Shown piece after piece: positions 24,746 through 34,722 of a DNA stretch of 64,000 nucleotides; the first letter of the stretch is position 1; each line of letters begins with the position of its first letter. The stretch spans positions 1-64,000 of the forward strand of contig JADGPS010000002.1 in assembly GCA_017882285.1 (NCBI GenBank), given 5' to 3'. The notes beneath the pieces were generated by a model. It was given only the letters and a program-made list of their open reading frames with translations. It was not told the DNA's origin and ran no database searches. Source of the stretch: Paludibacter sp. (GTDB lineage: Bacteria; Bacteroidota; Bacteroidia; Bacteroidales; Paludibacteraceae). The position numbers and the translations under genes were made by a program.

Positions 24746-26662
24746 TTATTTTACTGCAACTTTTGAGTTTCCTAAGGTTGTATTTACAATATAAATTCCT
24801 TTTTCAATTGAAACCCGAAGTTTTCCATCATTAGCCAACCCTTCAGCTACCGTTTTTCCAGCGAGGTCAAAAACACGGACGTTACCTACGTAATCAGGAA
24901 TTTGAATTTCACCGTTTGCATAGAATGCAGATATATATTTTTGAACTGTAGGTGTGAATATACCTGTTGTAGAAACAGTAATAAAATTTATTTCATCTAA
25001 ATATATTGTATGTTCTGCATTATCAATTGCATTTTGTGAGAAGAATACACCATGAACCAAGTCTTTAGCTGTAAAAGTTGCATCGGCAGCCCAAATGTCA
25101 GCAAGTGGGATAGTTACTTCTGTCCAGGTGTTAGCAGCCAAGTCAGCTGTCAGGTAATTTCCTACTTGCACTTTGCCGCTATGATTAGGAGTGCCTGAAG
25201 CTGATTCAAAATAAAGATTAGGCAATGCTGTTTTAGCTAATGCGACAGGAGAGTTTACCCAAAAATCAAGATCAGTTCTGGTTGTTAAATCATAAACAGT
25301 CCATCCAATAGCTGCAACCATACCCATCCAGTCACCACCTGTCGTCGATTTCCAGTCTAATTTCAACGCATTAGTTCCTGAATAAACAGGTGAAGAAACA
25401 ACAGGATATTTATCTCCTGGATCTGATGAAGTAGGATCCCAATTTACAGCAACCACAGTACTTGGGGCAGTTTGGTTTATCCAACTTGTGTCGTAAAAAC
25501 GGTTATCTCCGCTATCATGAAATAAAGTCGAGATGTTTACAAACGTGAATTCATCCAAATACATAATGTGTTCAACATTATCTGTAGCATTTTGTGAGAA
25601 AAATACACTATGCACTAAGCCTTTCGATGTAAATGTAGCATCTGCCGCCCAAATATCAGCAAGTGGGATTGTTATTTCAGTCCAGGTATTTGCTGCTAAA
25701 TCGGTTTTCAAATAATTCCCTAAATCAACTTTTCCTGAAATATTTGGAGTGCCTGAAGTTGCTTCAAAATAAACATTTGGAAGAGCTGTTTTAGCTATCG
25801 CTACAGGAGAATTTACCCAGAATTTCAAGTGAGTCATGGTTGTCAAATCGAAAACTTTCCAACCTATGGAAGCTACCATTCCCTTCCAATCACCAGCGGT
25901 AACGGATTTCCAATCAAGTTTTAACGCATTTGTTCCGGCTTTTACCGGTGAAGTTACAACAGGGAATTTATCTCCCGGATCAGATGACGTAGGATCCCAA
26001 TTTACTGTAGCCACTGTACTAGGAGCGGTCTGATTAATCCAACTTGTGTCATAAAAACGGTTATCTGCACTATTATCAAACAAAGTAAGCGATGTAGGAG
26101 CAGGAGTGATAGAAGGGTTATAGATAACCGTAATATCATCAATATAACATTTTGCTGTTGGATCAACTGGGGTGTTAAAATCAGGTTGAAATCCTAACAC
26201 TGAAATGTTCAGAACTCCATTTGCAGTTAAATCATATACCATAGTTTCCCATTCATTCGTTTTAGAAGCAAGAGTTACAGGCAAAAATTCCTTTGTAACA
26301 GCACCTTCACAATGAATACGAAGTTGTGAAGTCGCATTTGAACGCATATACTTAACTTCAATGCGAGCATAACCTTTTGGAATTGGGTTTGTTAATATAG
26401 ACCAAAAGCCAGCCCAATTTTGGTTATCAACTCCTAAATCATATCGATCCCATTCCCATGCCTTATTACTGGTGTTAATTCCTGTTTTTACGGGATTATT
26501 GACCACCATGTAATCAAAACTTGCCGGCGGGTTACCATGGATTTCAGTGGTAAAATTCACCAATCCGTTTTCAAAATCGTCGAGCACAAAAGTTGCCAAT
26601 TGTGCATACGTGCTGACACTTACAAATAGTGCCAATGCAAAAGAAAAGAGTAGCTTTTTCAT
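24746..26662 (-). CDS. T9SS-secreted protein with two tandem carbohydrate-binding-like repeats
   Basis: The 638-residue protein has a signal peptide (1-20), a first beta-rich domain (about 25-182) with the ending CYIDDITVIYN typical of carbohydrate-binding folds, two tandem modules (194-378 and 380-563) and a T9SS type A sorting domain (from about 578; VRVFDLAGKTVAEG, GIYIVNT, KVAVK). The modules share long identical stretches such as NRFYDTSWINQTAPST and end in YLDEFTFV/YLDEINFI. It has no catalytic motif I recognise. As last gene of the PUL it probably binds the glycan at the cell surface or is released. The binding role is inferred. Confidence 0.75.
   Translation of the reverse strand: MKKLLFSFALALFVSVSTYAQLATFVLDDFENGLVNFTTEIHGNPPASFDYMVVNNPVKTGINTSNKAWEWDRYDLGVDNQNWAGFWSILTNPIPKGYARIEVKYMRSNATSQLRIHCEGAVTKEFLPVTLASKTNEWETMVYDLTANGVLNISVLGFQPDFNTPVDPTAKCYIDDITVIYNPSITPAPTSLTLFDNSADNRFYDTSWINQTAPSTVATVNWDPTSSDPGDKFPVVTSPVKAGTNALKLDWKSVTAGDWKGMVASIGWKVFDLTTMTHLKFWVNSPVAIAKTALPNVYFEATSGTPNISGKVDLGNYLKTDLAANTWTEITIPLADIWAADATFTSKGLVHSVFFSQNATDNVEHIMYLDEFTFVNISTLFHDSGDNRFYDTSWINQTAPSTVVAVNWDPTSSDPGDKYPVVSSPVYSGTNALKLDWKSTTGGDWMGMVAAIGWTVYDLTTRTDLDFWVNSPVALAKTALPNLYFESASGTPNHSGKVQVGNYLTADLAANTWTEVTIPLADIWAADATFTAKDLVHGVFFSQNAIDNAEHTIYLDEINFITVSTTGIFTPTVQKYISAFYANGEIQIPDYVGNVRVFDLAGKTVAEGLANDGKLRVSIEKGIYIVNTTLGNSKVAVK
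24974..26083 (-). repeat. Tandem internal duplication of 558 bases within the T9SS protein gene
   Basis: Two units at 25,529-26,083 and 24,974-25,525 encode the modules at residues 194-378 and 380-563. Equivalent residues are offset by exactly 186 codons, for example NRFYDTSW at 201 and 387. Long DNA identity, for instance around the Asp-Pro-Thr-Ser-Ser-Asp codons, suggests a fairly recent duplication or gene conversion. Confidence 0.85.
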
Positions 26663-26724
26663 GATTGTAAAAAATTAAATTGTTAGTAAAAATAATTATT
26701 GATAATAAAAAATTGTTTTGTTGA

Positions 26725-28413
26725 TTATCGCAATCGTACAATTAAAGGATATTCCCTGCCGTTAGGAGTTTTCATTTTAATTGTATATTGTTTTCCGTTT
26801 AATATTTTAGAACTTTTAAATGCAAATATATTTTCACCCGAGGTGGCATTCAATATTGTATCCACTATTAGAACATTAGAGCTACTTGTTATTTTAAAAG
26901 TAGTGTTACCCGCTGAACTTACTATATAATTTAGTTCAAATACTTCCCTGTCGGGATGGCGCATCATGTCAAATTCGTGGGTTACCGTATTGGTTACAGC
27001 TAAATTGAATCCTTCCTGATAATCGGGTTGAACCTTTACACCTGCCAACAGTAAGCCGGCTTTTACATGTTCATTTTTCATCATCAGGTTCCAGATAAGC
27101 CCGGATCGATAATTTTCCATCATTACCACTATAGGACCTTCGTCAATAGCTAATTCTTTCTTTTCAGAAGTACTGGTTTGAGGACAATAGGCATCGGCAA
27201 ATCCGTAAGTTCCTTGTGCCAGTGTGTTTTTTGCTAATTGTAAAAGAACCTGAGTACTATAGAACGGTGTATAAGGATAAGAACCTAATGCTGCTGTCGG
27301 TGCAATTACTCCATCATCGTTTAATGGTGAGCGTGCAAGATAATTCCATGCCGGAAGCTTTGCTCCGGAACAAGCAGTCAATCCCCAGTTGTTTTCATCA
27401 TACTTGTAAGTTGCTGGTGCTTCTACAAGGCAATAATTGCGATTTATCATGGTATGCGCCACGTTTTGTTTCCAATAATTTACATACTGATCTTCAATCT
27501 TTCGGGGATCGAGACCCAAAAATGAATAGTGAGCAAAAAACAATGGTCCGCCTTTATCTTCACCCAACGGAAGTAAATAGCCATAATCAGATCTGTCAAT
27601 ATTATAAATTCCATTATTGTTGAGCCAACCTTGTGTATAAGTATCGGAAGAAATATTGTGTGGTGACGGAGCTGCCAAAGCCATTATATAACAAATCCAC
27701 GCCTCATTCCAACCACCGAACTGAAATGCCAACCGGTTTTCCTGAGAATACCAGATCCAGTTTAATCCTGTACCAGTACCCGCATAAAATTTCCAATTAA
27801 TTGTATCCCAAAATGATGCAACTGAATCCCGGATTTCAGTTTCCACAGTTGAATTGGCTGTATAGTACTCCGAAGCAGTAAGCAGACCGGCTATCATAAA
27901 CGAAGTTTCAACCAAATCTCCTGCTTTGACCTGATCGCCAAAAGGTGTTGAAAGTCCATCGGGAGTATACCAATGGGACCAGACTCCTTTAAATCGCTCG
28001 GCCTGACCAAGAAAACGCACTATTTTTTGTGTACGTTCAGCTGCTTGTGTGTGGGTTATCCAGCCACGTTCCGAACCCACGATGATAGCCATCAATCCAA
28101 ATCCACTTCCACCAATGGTCACTACTCCACCATCATTACGATCGTTTCCTTCCAAAGCCAGTCCGCAAGGACTCGCACCATCCCAAAAATAATTGAATGT
28201 TTTATGTTGCCATTCTTCCAAAACTGGTCGTACTTTAGCCGGTGAGTAAGTTTCATCGTTCTTAATAACTACAACAGTTGGTACTTCAGGTTCCTTGCAT
28301 GTTGAAAGAATGAAGATAAAAGAAAGTACTAACCACAAAGAACCCCCAGCCCCTAAAAGGGAGCTTAAGTTAGACTTAAATTTTAAAACATGATGTAAAA
28401 AACTGTTTTTCAT
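26725..28413 (-). CDS. GH144-type (glycoamylase-like) lipoprotein glycoside hydrolase
   Basis: The 562-residue protein belongs to the Glycoamylase family (PF10091), which includes GH144 beta-1,2-glucanases. Typical stretches are FNYFWDGASPCGLALEGN, VTIGGSGFGLMAIIVGSERG, GDLVETSFMIAGLL, GGPLFFAHYSFLGLDP and AIDEGPIVVMMENYRSGL. The C-terminal 90 residues form an added beta-rich domain. The N-terminus is odd: 38 residues precede the lipobox-like cysteine C39 (ILSTC), and codons 17-27 read through a palindromic intergenic repeat. It lies between susD and the T9SS protein. The beta-1,2 specificity is inferred from the family. Confidence 0.85.
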   Translation of the reverse strand: MKNSFLHHVLKFKSNLSSLLGAGGSLWLVLSFIFILSTCKEPEVPTVVVIKNDETYSPAKVRPVLEEWQHKTFNYFWDGASPCGLALEGNDRNDGGVVTIGGSGFGLMAIIVGSERGWITHTQAAERTQKIVRFLGQAERFKGVWSHWYTPDGLSTPFGDQVKAGDLVETSFMIAGLLTASEYYTANSTVETEIRDSVASFWDTINWKFYAGTGTGLNWIWYSQENRLAFQFGGWNEAWICYIMALAAPSPHNISSDTYTQGWLNNNGIYNIDRSDYGYLLPLGEDKGGPLFFAHYSFLGLDPRKIEDQYVNYWKQNVAHTMINRNYCLVEAPATYKYDENNWGLTACSGAKLPAWNYLARSPLNDDGVIAPTAALGSYPYTPFYSTQVLLQLAKNTLAQGTYGFADAYCPQTSTSEKKELAIDEGPIVVMMENYRSGLIWNLMMKNEHVKAGLLLAGVKVQPDYQEGFNLAVTNTVTHEFDMMRHPDREVFELNYIVSSAGNTTFKITSSSNVLIVDTILNATSGENIFAFKSSKILNGKQYTIKMKTPNGREYPLIVRLR

Positions 28414-28469
28414 AAATGGTAATTATTTGATCGATGCTAATCTAATTCCCCTTCAGGGGTCGGGGATTC
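28340..28469. repeat. MITE-like inverted-repeat element overlapping a gene start
   Basis: The left end GAACCCCCAGCCCCTAAAAG and, on the opposite strand, the right end GAATCCCCGACCCCTGAAGG are homologous and inverted, 130 bases apart. Each arm also has its own small hairpin (CCCCTAAAAGGG; CCCCTTCAGGGG). The left arm lies inside the coding region of the 562-residue enzyme, and the right arm between it and susD. Confidence 0.65.
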
Positions 28470-28476
28470 TTAGTTT

Positions 28477-29967
28477 TTAATATCCGGGGTTTTGTATAAT
28501 TACTCCGCTTGATCTGTCGATTTCAGTTTGCGGAATAGGGAAAAGTTCGTGTTTGCCAACCACAAAACCTGTAATGGCTGTCTTTGCTTCATCCCAACGC
28601 ACTAAATCATAAAATCGTTCCCATTCCATTGCTAATTCAATCCGCCTTTCCTGATGTATTTTAGCCCGAAGTTCAGTTACATCAGTAGTAGATATTTTTG
28701 GTAAAACGCTGGCATTTCCTCCGCGGGCACGGGCACGAACCATTTCTAATTTATCTAATGCTTCGGTGGTATTTCCCAATTCGCAAGCTGCTTCAGCGTG
28801 CATAAGTAAAACATCGGCATAACGGATTAAACGAATATTCAACCAATATGCCTGAGGATCGGTAGAACGGTTATACAGACTTCTTTCAGCAAGACTTACA
28901 TACGCTTTTTTGTTGAAGAATTTATTATAGCATGCCTGATCTGCTTTAATGGCTTTACCATCGAGTATATCGCCGGTAGCTATCACAGTTGCCGCTTTTC
29001 GAGGGTCACCGGCTTCATATGCACTCATCAATGCCAAACTGGGCGAGTTAAATCCCCAACCTAAATTTGGAATTCCCCGAATGCCCTGAATTTGACCAAA
29101 CTGACTGCTCATGTCAATTTTCAATGAAGGTTTTTGATCACAATACACTTCAAAAACCGATTCAGAACCATACTCATTGGCCTCGGTAAACATATCGGCA
29201 TAGGCAGTATTCAAATCATTATCGCCCGAAGTTATGATGGTTGTAGTTTGAGCTAATGCATCCGACCATTTCTTTTGATATAAATAAACTTTTGCCAATA
29301 CAGCCCGGGCTGCATTTTGAGTCGCACGTCCCTGATTCCCACTACCATTCAATAAGACACGCGTAGGTAAATACGGAATTGCATACGTTAAGTCTTTCTC
29401 AATATTGCTCCAGATTTCTTCCCGCGTAGAACGAGCCGGGGATTTTTCAGTCTTTCCCAATACTTTATTTACATAAGGAACTCCCCCATAAGCTTGTGCA
29501 AGACGGAAATACATTACCGAACGCAAAAATAAAGCTTCGGCTGTGTAAGTATTTTTTGTTGATAAAGGCACAGAATCTGCAAGTGCCGAAATAAGGACAA
29601 TTGCCTCATTTGTGTAGTAAATTGTATTGTAACAGCTGGTATAATAATCGGTAATAGGAACACTGCTAGCTGTATAACTTAATGTTTTGAATTGAGATAT
29701 TTCGCCACCATCGCTGGGTGTACTTCCCTTTTCTACATCGGGTGTGGTATAATTATTCATTGCCAACCCCGACCATTGAAATGCCCAGCTTCTTAATGTT
29801 CCATATGCTTGCATTAATTTTGCTTCAACTAAAATCTTTCGATCTAAATGAGTAGTATCCGTGTAAGTTGTTGAATTCTCATACCCTTTAGGTGTTAAAT
29901 TCAATAAATTATCCGTACAAGATATTCCTAAAAGAGTAACAGCTAAAAATAATATAGTCTTTTTCAT
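28477..29967 (-). CDS. susD-like: SusD/RagB family outer-membrane lipoprotein
   Basis: This 496-residue surface lipoprotein has lipobox LLGISC (C17) and the helical TPR-like fold of SusD, seen in TAEALFLRSVMYFRLAQAYGG, RATQNAARAVLAKVYLYQKK, and the C-terminal RYADVLLMHAEAACELGN and ERRIELAMEWERFYDLVRW. SusD forms a lid on the SusC channel and binds the glycan. It starts 12 bases downstream of susC, a typical pair. Confidence 0.95.
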   Translation of the reverse strand: MKKTILFLAVTLLGISCTDNLLNLTPKGYENSTTYTDTTHLDRKILVEAKLMQAYGTLRSWAFQWSGLAMNNYTTPDVEKGSTPSDGGEISQFKTLSYTASSVPITDYYTSCYNTIYYTNEAIVLISALADSVPLSTKNTYTAEALFLRSVMYFRLAQAYGGVPYVNKVLGKTEKSPARSTREEIWSNIEKDLTYAIPYLPTRVLLNGSGNQGRATQNAARAVLAKVYLYQKKWSDALAQTTTIITSGDNDLNTAYADMFTEANEYGSESVFEVYCDQKPSLKIDMSSQFGQIQGIRGIPNLGWGFNSPSLALMSAYEAGDPRKAATVIATGDILDGKAIKADQACYNKFFNKKAYVSLAERSLYNRSTDPQAYWLNIRLIRYADVLLMHAEAACELGNTTEALDKLEMVRARARGGNASVLPKISTTDVTELRAKIHQERRIELAMEWERFYDLVRWDEAKTAITGFVVGKHELFPIPQTEIDRSSGVIIQNPGY

Positions 29968-29978
29968 TGTATTTATGA

Positions 29979-32900
29979 TTAAAAATTAACTGATAAGCCT
30001 GCGGTAAATGTACTGGGAATAGGATAAGTACTGCCATTGTCGACACTTCCATTTAGAATATCCCCTCCAATTTCGGGAGTATAGCCGCTATTACTTTTGA
30101 AAGTAAATAAGTTTTGAGCATTTGCAAATACACGAAGTTTACCTACACCTATATATTTTAAGGTATTTGCTGGTAAATTATATCCTATCTGAATGGAACG
30201 AATTCGCAAATAAGCGCCACTTTCGAGCAAGTTTGTAGAGGGCAAAATGTTTTGACCTCGGGAAGTATCTAATAACGGTTCAAAATTGGAAGTGCCTTCG
30301 CCATGCCAACGATTCAGTGACGTAGAATAGAAATTAAATTGAGAATAGGTTGGCAGTTTTTTCACGTTAATAATCTGATTACCATATACTCCATTAAAAT
30401 CAATACTTAAGTCAAAATTTTCATAGCCTGTGTTCACACTGAATCCGTAGGTAAAAGTCGGAATAATTGTTCCAATAAAAGTACGATCCTTATCCGAGAT
30501 TTTACCGTCACCATTTACATCTTTATACCTGATATCACCCGGTTTCGAAGTCCATGGAGCAGGATAATAATTGTTTATCTCCGTTTGATTCTGGAAAATT
30601 CCATCCTGAACATACCCATAAATGGCTCCCACGGGATGACCCACTGAAGTTAGATGGTAATTATCCGAAATAATATCCGAATTATCATTTCCCAAAGCAA
30701 GTACTTCGTTTTGAAGTGTTGCTCCGTTTACACTGACTCCGTATGTAAATTTTTCAATCTTATCACGCCAAGAAAGAATAAATTCCACACCACTATTTCT
30801 AACCGATCCGGCATTAGTAACTTTTAATGTGTTACCGTTCGATGCCGGTGGAATTACATGTGCCAACAGATCCGAAGTTGTTTTGGTAAAATATCCTAAA
30901 TCCAATGATAGGCGATTGTCAAAGAGTTGACTTTCAAATCCGGCATCCAATCCTGTTACCACTTCCCAATGTAAATTTTCATCTACCAGATAATCATAAG
31001 TAGGTAAATAATAGGTAGTTCCATTGACCATTACTTGTTGACCTTTCGGATAAATTCTTGGATAATTCAAGAAACTTCCTATTTTATCATTACCAAGCAT
31101 ACCCCACGAGCTCTTTATTTTCATATAATTAAGCACATCTTTCATTCCGCTCATAAAATCTTCATCGGTAATCACCCAACCCAACCCAATGGAAGGGAAA
31201 TAGCCCCAACGATGCTTGGGTGAAAATTTAGAAGAACCATCTGCACGAAATGTAACCGATGCCAAATATTTATCAGCATACGAGTAATTAAGCCTGCCCA
31301 AATATGAAATAAATGCCTCAGCATCATACGAATCTGAATTGCCGGCAAAATTCGCGTTTCCCTGACTTAACATTTGGAGATCTGTTGGAATAATATGGGG
31401 ATGAATATCACTTTCTAAAGAATCGGCAGTGGCACTGAATCCCAGGCTTTCCTGAATTCGGGCAGTATAACCTACCATCGCATTAATTTTGTGTGATCCA
31501 ATTTTCTTGTTGTAATTTAAAATTAAATCTGCCTGATATTTACTATATTCAGTCTCACTGCGACTAAATTTATTAAAATCATTTTTGTAAGATGAAATTG
31601 ATGTGGCATTATTAATATTGTATTGTGGAGTAAATACACTGCCGAGATTAATGCCAATATCTCCGTACCCTGTTGCTTTGAAAGTGAAATCTTTCAGAAA
31701 TGAAATTTCGGCATATATATTTCCAACGGCACGATAGCCATAATTATTGGTGTTTCCTTTGTTTATTTCCATTACTGCTACCGGATTTGGCACGTCTTTC
31801 TGAATTCCGGGATTAGGTGTGTAATACGACGCTATATTATTCGGATTGTGATCTTCGATCGGAGAATAAGGCGAATAAGTCGGTAATGCCTGCACTGTAT
31901 TTATTACACTTGCAGCCGCAGGGCTTGAATTCCAACGACTCAGGTTTACATTTCCACCCAGCTTCAACGCTTTTGAAACAATGTAATCGCCTGCCAAACG
32001 TCCATTAAAACGTTGATAATCATTATATTTTACAACTCCATCTTGTTTGAAATAGCCAATTGAGAAAACAGTACTTGCCTTATCATTAGAATTGCTGACC
32101 GTAATGCCATGATTCATAATCATTGCCGGACGGAATATATATGATTGCCAATTAGTTCCACCACCCAATAAATCGGGAACCCATTCAGCTGCTGCAGGAT
32201 TAGCATTTTTAAGTTGTTCGTTGTATAACATGGTAAAATCAGATGCATTTGTGAGTTTTACTCTGTCGGCATCAAGTAACACCTGTGAACCCGCGTAACC
32301 ATCGTAACTAACACTCAATTTGCCTTTATCAGCACGTTTGGTGGTAATAATAATAACCCCATTTGCACCCTGAACACCAAATATTGCCAGCGAAGATGGA
32401 TCTTTTAATACTTCTATCGAAGTAATGTCATTTGGATTGACAAAGTCAATATTGTCGATAAACATTCCATCTACCACATACAATGGATTAGTTCCGGAAA
32501 GTACAGTGGCAACACCACGGAGATGTACTGTAGGGCTGGCACCGGCTTCACCACTGTTGGTCACCATTAATCCGGGAACTTTCCCCTGTAATCCTTTCAC
32601 CGGATTATAATCAGGCGAATTTTTCAGGCTTTCGCCACTAATTGAAACAATAGAACCGGTCAGGTCGCGTTTGCGAGCCGTACCATAACCTACCACAACG
32701 ACCTCTTCCAGTGATTCAGTGTTCGAAATCAGTTGAATCCGTAATTTGTTAGCATTTTGTATAACTAATGCCTGAGAAGAATAGCCTACATACGAAATTG
32801 CTAAAGTAGATCCTAATGGAGCAGAAATGGAAAATACACCGTCTATATTGGTGATTGTTCCTTTTTGAGTACCTTTTTGCATAACTGTTGCTCCAATCAG

Positions 32901-33014
32901 TGGCTCATTTGTTTTTTTATCAACAATTACACCTTCGATATTAATATTTTGTGCAAAAAGCGAAGTTGCGAAACTGAGTGCAACCACTAAAAGTAAAGTA
33001 ATTTTTTTTCTCAT
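29979..33014 (-). CDS. susC-like: SusC/RagA family TonB-dependent outer-membrane transporter
   Basis: The 1,011-residue protein imports oligosaccharides across the outer membrane using TonB energy. It has a signal peptide (1-21), a carboxypeptidase-regulatory-like domain (about 26-98, GVIVDKKTNEPLIGATVMQ), a TonB-box region EEVVVVGYG at 103-111, a plug domain (PLYVVDGMFIDNIDFVNPND, IEVLKDPSSLAIFG) and a 22-strand-type barrel. The length is normal. It follows the second GH144-type gene by 45 bases and precedes susD. Confidence 0.96.
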   Translation of the reverse strand: MRKKITLLLVVALSFATSLFAQNINIEGVIVDKKTNEPLIGATVMQKGTQKGTITNIDGVFSISAPLGSTLAISYVGYSSQALVIQNANKLRIQLISNTESLEEVVVVGYGTARKRDLTGSIVSISGESLKNSPDYNPVKGLQGKVPGLMVTNSGEAGASPTVHLRGVATVLSGTNPLYVVDGMFIDNIDFVNPNDITSIEVLKDPSSLAIFGVQGANGVIIITTKRADKGKLSVSYDGYAGSQVLLDADRVKLTNASDFTMLYNEQLKNANPAAAEWVPDLLGGGTNWQSYIFRPAMIMNHGITVSNSNDKASTVFSIGYFKQDGVVKYNDYQRFNGRLAGDYIVSKALKLGGNVNLSRWNSSPAAASVINTVQALPTYSPYSPIEDHNPNNIASYYTPNPGIQKDVPNPVAVMEINKGNTNNYGYRAVGNIYAEISFLKDFTFKATGYGDIGINLGSVFTPQYNINNATSISSYKNDFNKFSRSETEYSKYQADLILNYNKKIGSHKINAMVGYTARIQESLGFSATADSLESDIHPHIIPTDLQMLSQGNANFAGNSDSYDAEAFISYLGRLNYSYADKYLASVTFRADGSSKFSPKHRWGYFPSIGLGWVITDEDFMSGMKDVLNYMKIKSSWGMLGNDKIGSFLNYPRIYPKGQQVMVNGTTYYLPTYDYLVDENLHWEVVTGLDAGFESQLFDNRLSLDLGYFTKTTSDLLAHVIPPASNGNTLKVTNAGSVRNSGVEFILSWRDKIEKFTYGVSVNGATLQNEVLALGNDNSDIISDNYHLTSVGHPVGAIYGYVQDGIFQNQTEINNYYPAPWTSKPGDIRYKDVNGDGKISDKDRTFIGTIIPTFTYGFSVNTGYENFDLSIDFNGVYGNQIINVKKLPTYSQFNFYSTSLNRWHGEGTSNFEPLLDTSRGQNILPSTNLLESGAYLRIRSIQIGYNLPANTLKYIGVGKLRVFANAQNLFTFKSNSGYTPEIGGDILNGSVDNGSTYPIPSTFTAGLSVNF

Positions 33015-33059
33015 GATATATTAGTATAAAGTTCTTAAAGCTCAAAGTTTATAAATTTT

Positions 33060-34652
33060 TTACGACTTATTGTCCACTGTTTTAAATCCCAGCTTTTGTA
33101 ACCCTTTGTGAATCTCCGGATTGCTCATAAATAATTTCCAAAGCAAACCGCTACGGTAATTTTCAATCATAACGGCTATTGGTCCCTGATCTATTGCCAG
33201 ATAACTATGAACAACCTGTTGTCCATCAACCAATCCGGCATTAAAAGCATCGTAAAAACCGTATTTTCCAAATAAAATGTTTCCTTTATTGTAGTAAAAG
33301 TGTCGAAGAGCATCCAACGATGCTTTAGGTGTATAAACTATTGATGACAAAGCTGCGGTTGGTGAAATTGTTCCATTTTCATCGTTTGTCCCCAAATCGT
33401 GCGAAGTATAACTATTTATGGGATCATCTGATGAGGTGAAACCCCAGCAATTTGCTCCATATTCAATGTGTTTTTTAGGATTATCAGTTGCATAAGCCAC
33501 CTGTATTAAAGCATGTGCTTTGTTTCGTTCGAAATAGTTCGTGTGTTTGTCCGACAAACCATTCGGATTCAATCCTAAAAAAGAATAATGTGTAAAAAAC
33601 AGAGGACCGCCGTACTCCATTCCCAAATCAAGCTTAATTCCGTAATAACTTTTTCCATTCAAATAGTAGCTTGAGTGTTTATAACAATTCTCATACACAG
33701 AACGTTCAATCGGATAGGTTGGTGATGAGGCTGCCAGAATATATGTTATCATGGTTTCATCAAAACCTGTAATGCGATGGTTCATTTTGAACCCGTAATT
33801 TTTCGACCAATGCCAGTAAAGTGCATCGGTACTTCCTTGTGTGTACCAGCTCCATTCAACAGTTTCCCAAAGTTGTGTAATGCGGTTCACCAATACTTGT
33901 TCTGTTGCGTTTCCATTTCGGAAGTATTCGCGGGCAGTCAATAAACCTTCTGTCATAAAAGCAGTTTCCACCAAATCACCGCCATCGTCAAATTGGCTGA
34001 AACTGAATACTTTTCCGGTTCCGGCATCATACCAATGCGCCCATGCACCATGAAAACGTTCGGCTTTTTCTAGGAAACTTACTATTTTTTCAATGGTTTT
34101 GAAAGCATCATTTCTGCTGAAATAATTCCGTTCGGCACCAGCAATCAAAGCCATAATACCAAATCCGGTTCCGCCGGTGGTAATAATATCGCCATTCACA
34201 TCGTTGCTGCGTTCACGCGCCAAACCGGTTTGCGGTTGAGCAAAATCATAGAAATAACGGGTGGTATAGCGTTGAGTCATATCCAGTAAATCATCATCAG
34301 TGGCGGGACGAACGGCGACTGAAACTTCAAACTTTAAGGCGTCTTTACTATTGACAGATAAACCTTTTGGCAAAATACGATAAACGATGGTTTGTTCTTT
34401 TTGAACCTGTTTTTCAAAGAAATCCAGATACTGGTTTGAATTTGATTCGCCGGTTTTTACAAAATCTTTCCCGCCATTTTCGGAACGATAAATTTCATAT
34501 ACAAACCCAACGCGGTTTTCCCATGTCAATTCTGCATGAGCTGAATAACCAACACCTTTCAATTTTTTTGGCACGATATAATTCAACTTTTCAGCAACGC
34601 AACAGCCAAAAGTCAGAATTAAAACGAATAATACGATTATTTTTTTTAACAT
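33060..34652 (-). CDS. GH144-type (glycoamylase-like) lipoprotein glycoside hydrolase with Fn3-like N-terminus
   Basis: The 530-residue paralogue of the PUL's other GH144-type enzyme has a regular lipoprotein signal (LTFGC, C17), then a fibronectin-III-like domain (about 30-110, YSAHAELTWENRVGFVYEIY). The catalytic domain contains TTGGTGFGIMALIAGAERN, FHGAWAHWYD, GDLVETAFMTEGLL, GGPLFFTHYSFLGLNP and AIDQGPIAVMIENYRSGLLW. GH144 members cleave beta-1,2-glucans, so a cell-surface endo- or exo-acting glucanase is likely. It sits between GH3 and susC. The remnant at 24,465 derives from a close relative. Confidence 0.87.
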   Translation of the reverse strand: MLKKIIVLFVLILTFGCCVAEKLNYIVPKKLKGVGYSAHAELTWENRVGFVYEIYRSENGGKDFVKTGESNSNQYLDFFEKQVQKEQTIVYRILPKGLSVNSKDALKFEVSVAVRPATDDDLLDMTQRYTTRYFYDFAQPQTGLARERSNDVNGDIITTGGTGFGIMALIAGAERNYFSRNDAFKTIEKIVSFLEKAERFHGAWAHWYDAGTGKVFSFSQFDDGGDLVETAFMTEGLLTAREYFRNGNATEQVLVNRITQLWETVEWSWYTQGSTDALYWHWSKNYGFKMNHRITGFDETMITYILAASSPTYPIERSVYENCYKHSSYYLNGKSYYGIKLDLGMEYGGPLFFTHYSFLGLNPNGLSDKHTNYFERNKAHALIQVAYATDNPKKHIEYGANCWGFTSSDDPINSYTSHDLGTNDENGTISPTAALSSIVYTPKASLDALRHFYYNKGNILFGKYGFYDAFNAGLVDGQQVVHSYLAIDQGPIAVMIENYRSGLLWKLFMSNPEIHKGLQKLGFKTVDNKS

Positions 34653-34722
34653 TTTTGGTTGTTTATCGATATTATCGATTCTTGATTTTAAATTTCAGAT
34701 TGGCAAACTTGTAACTATATTA

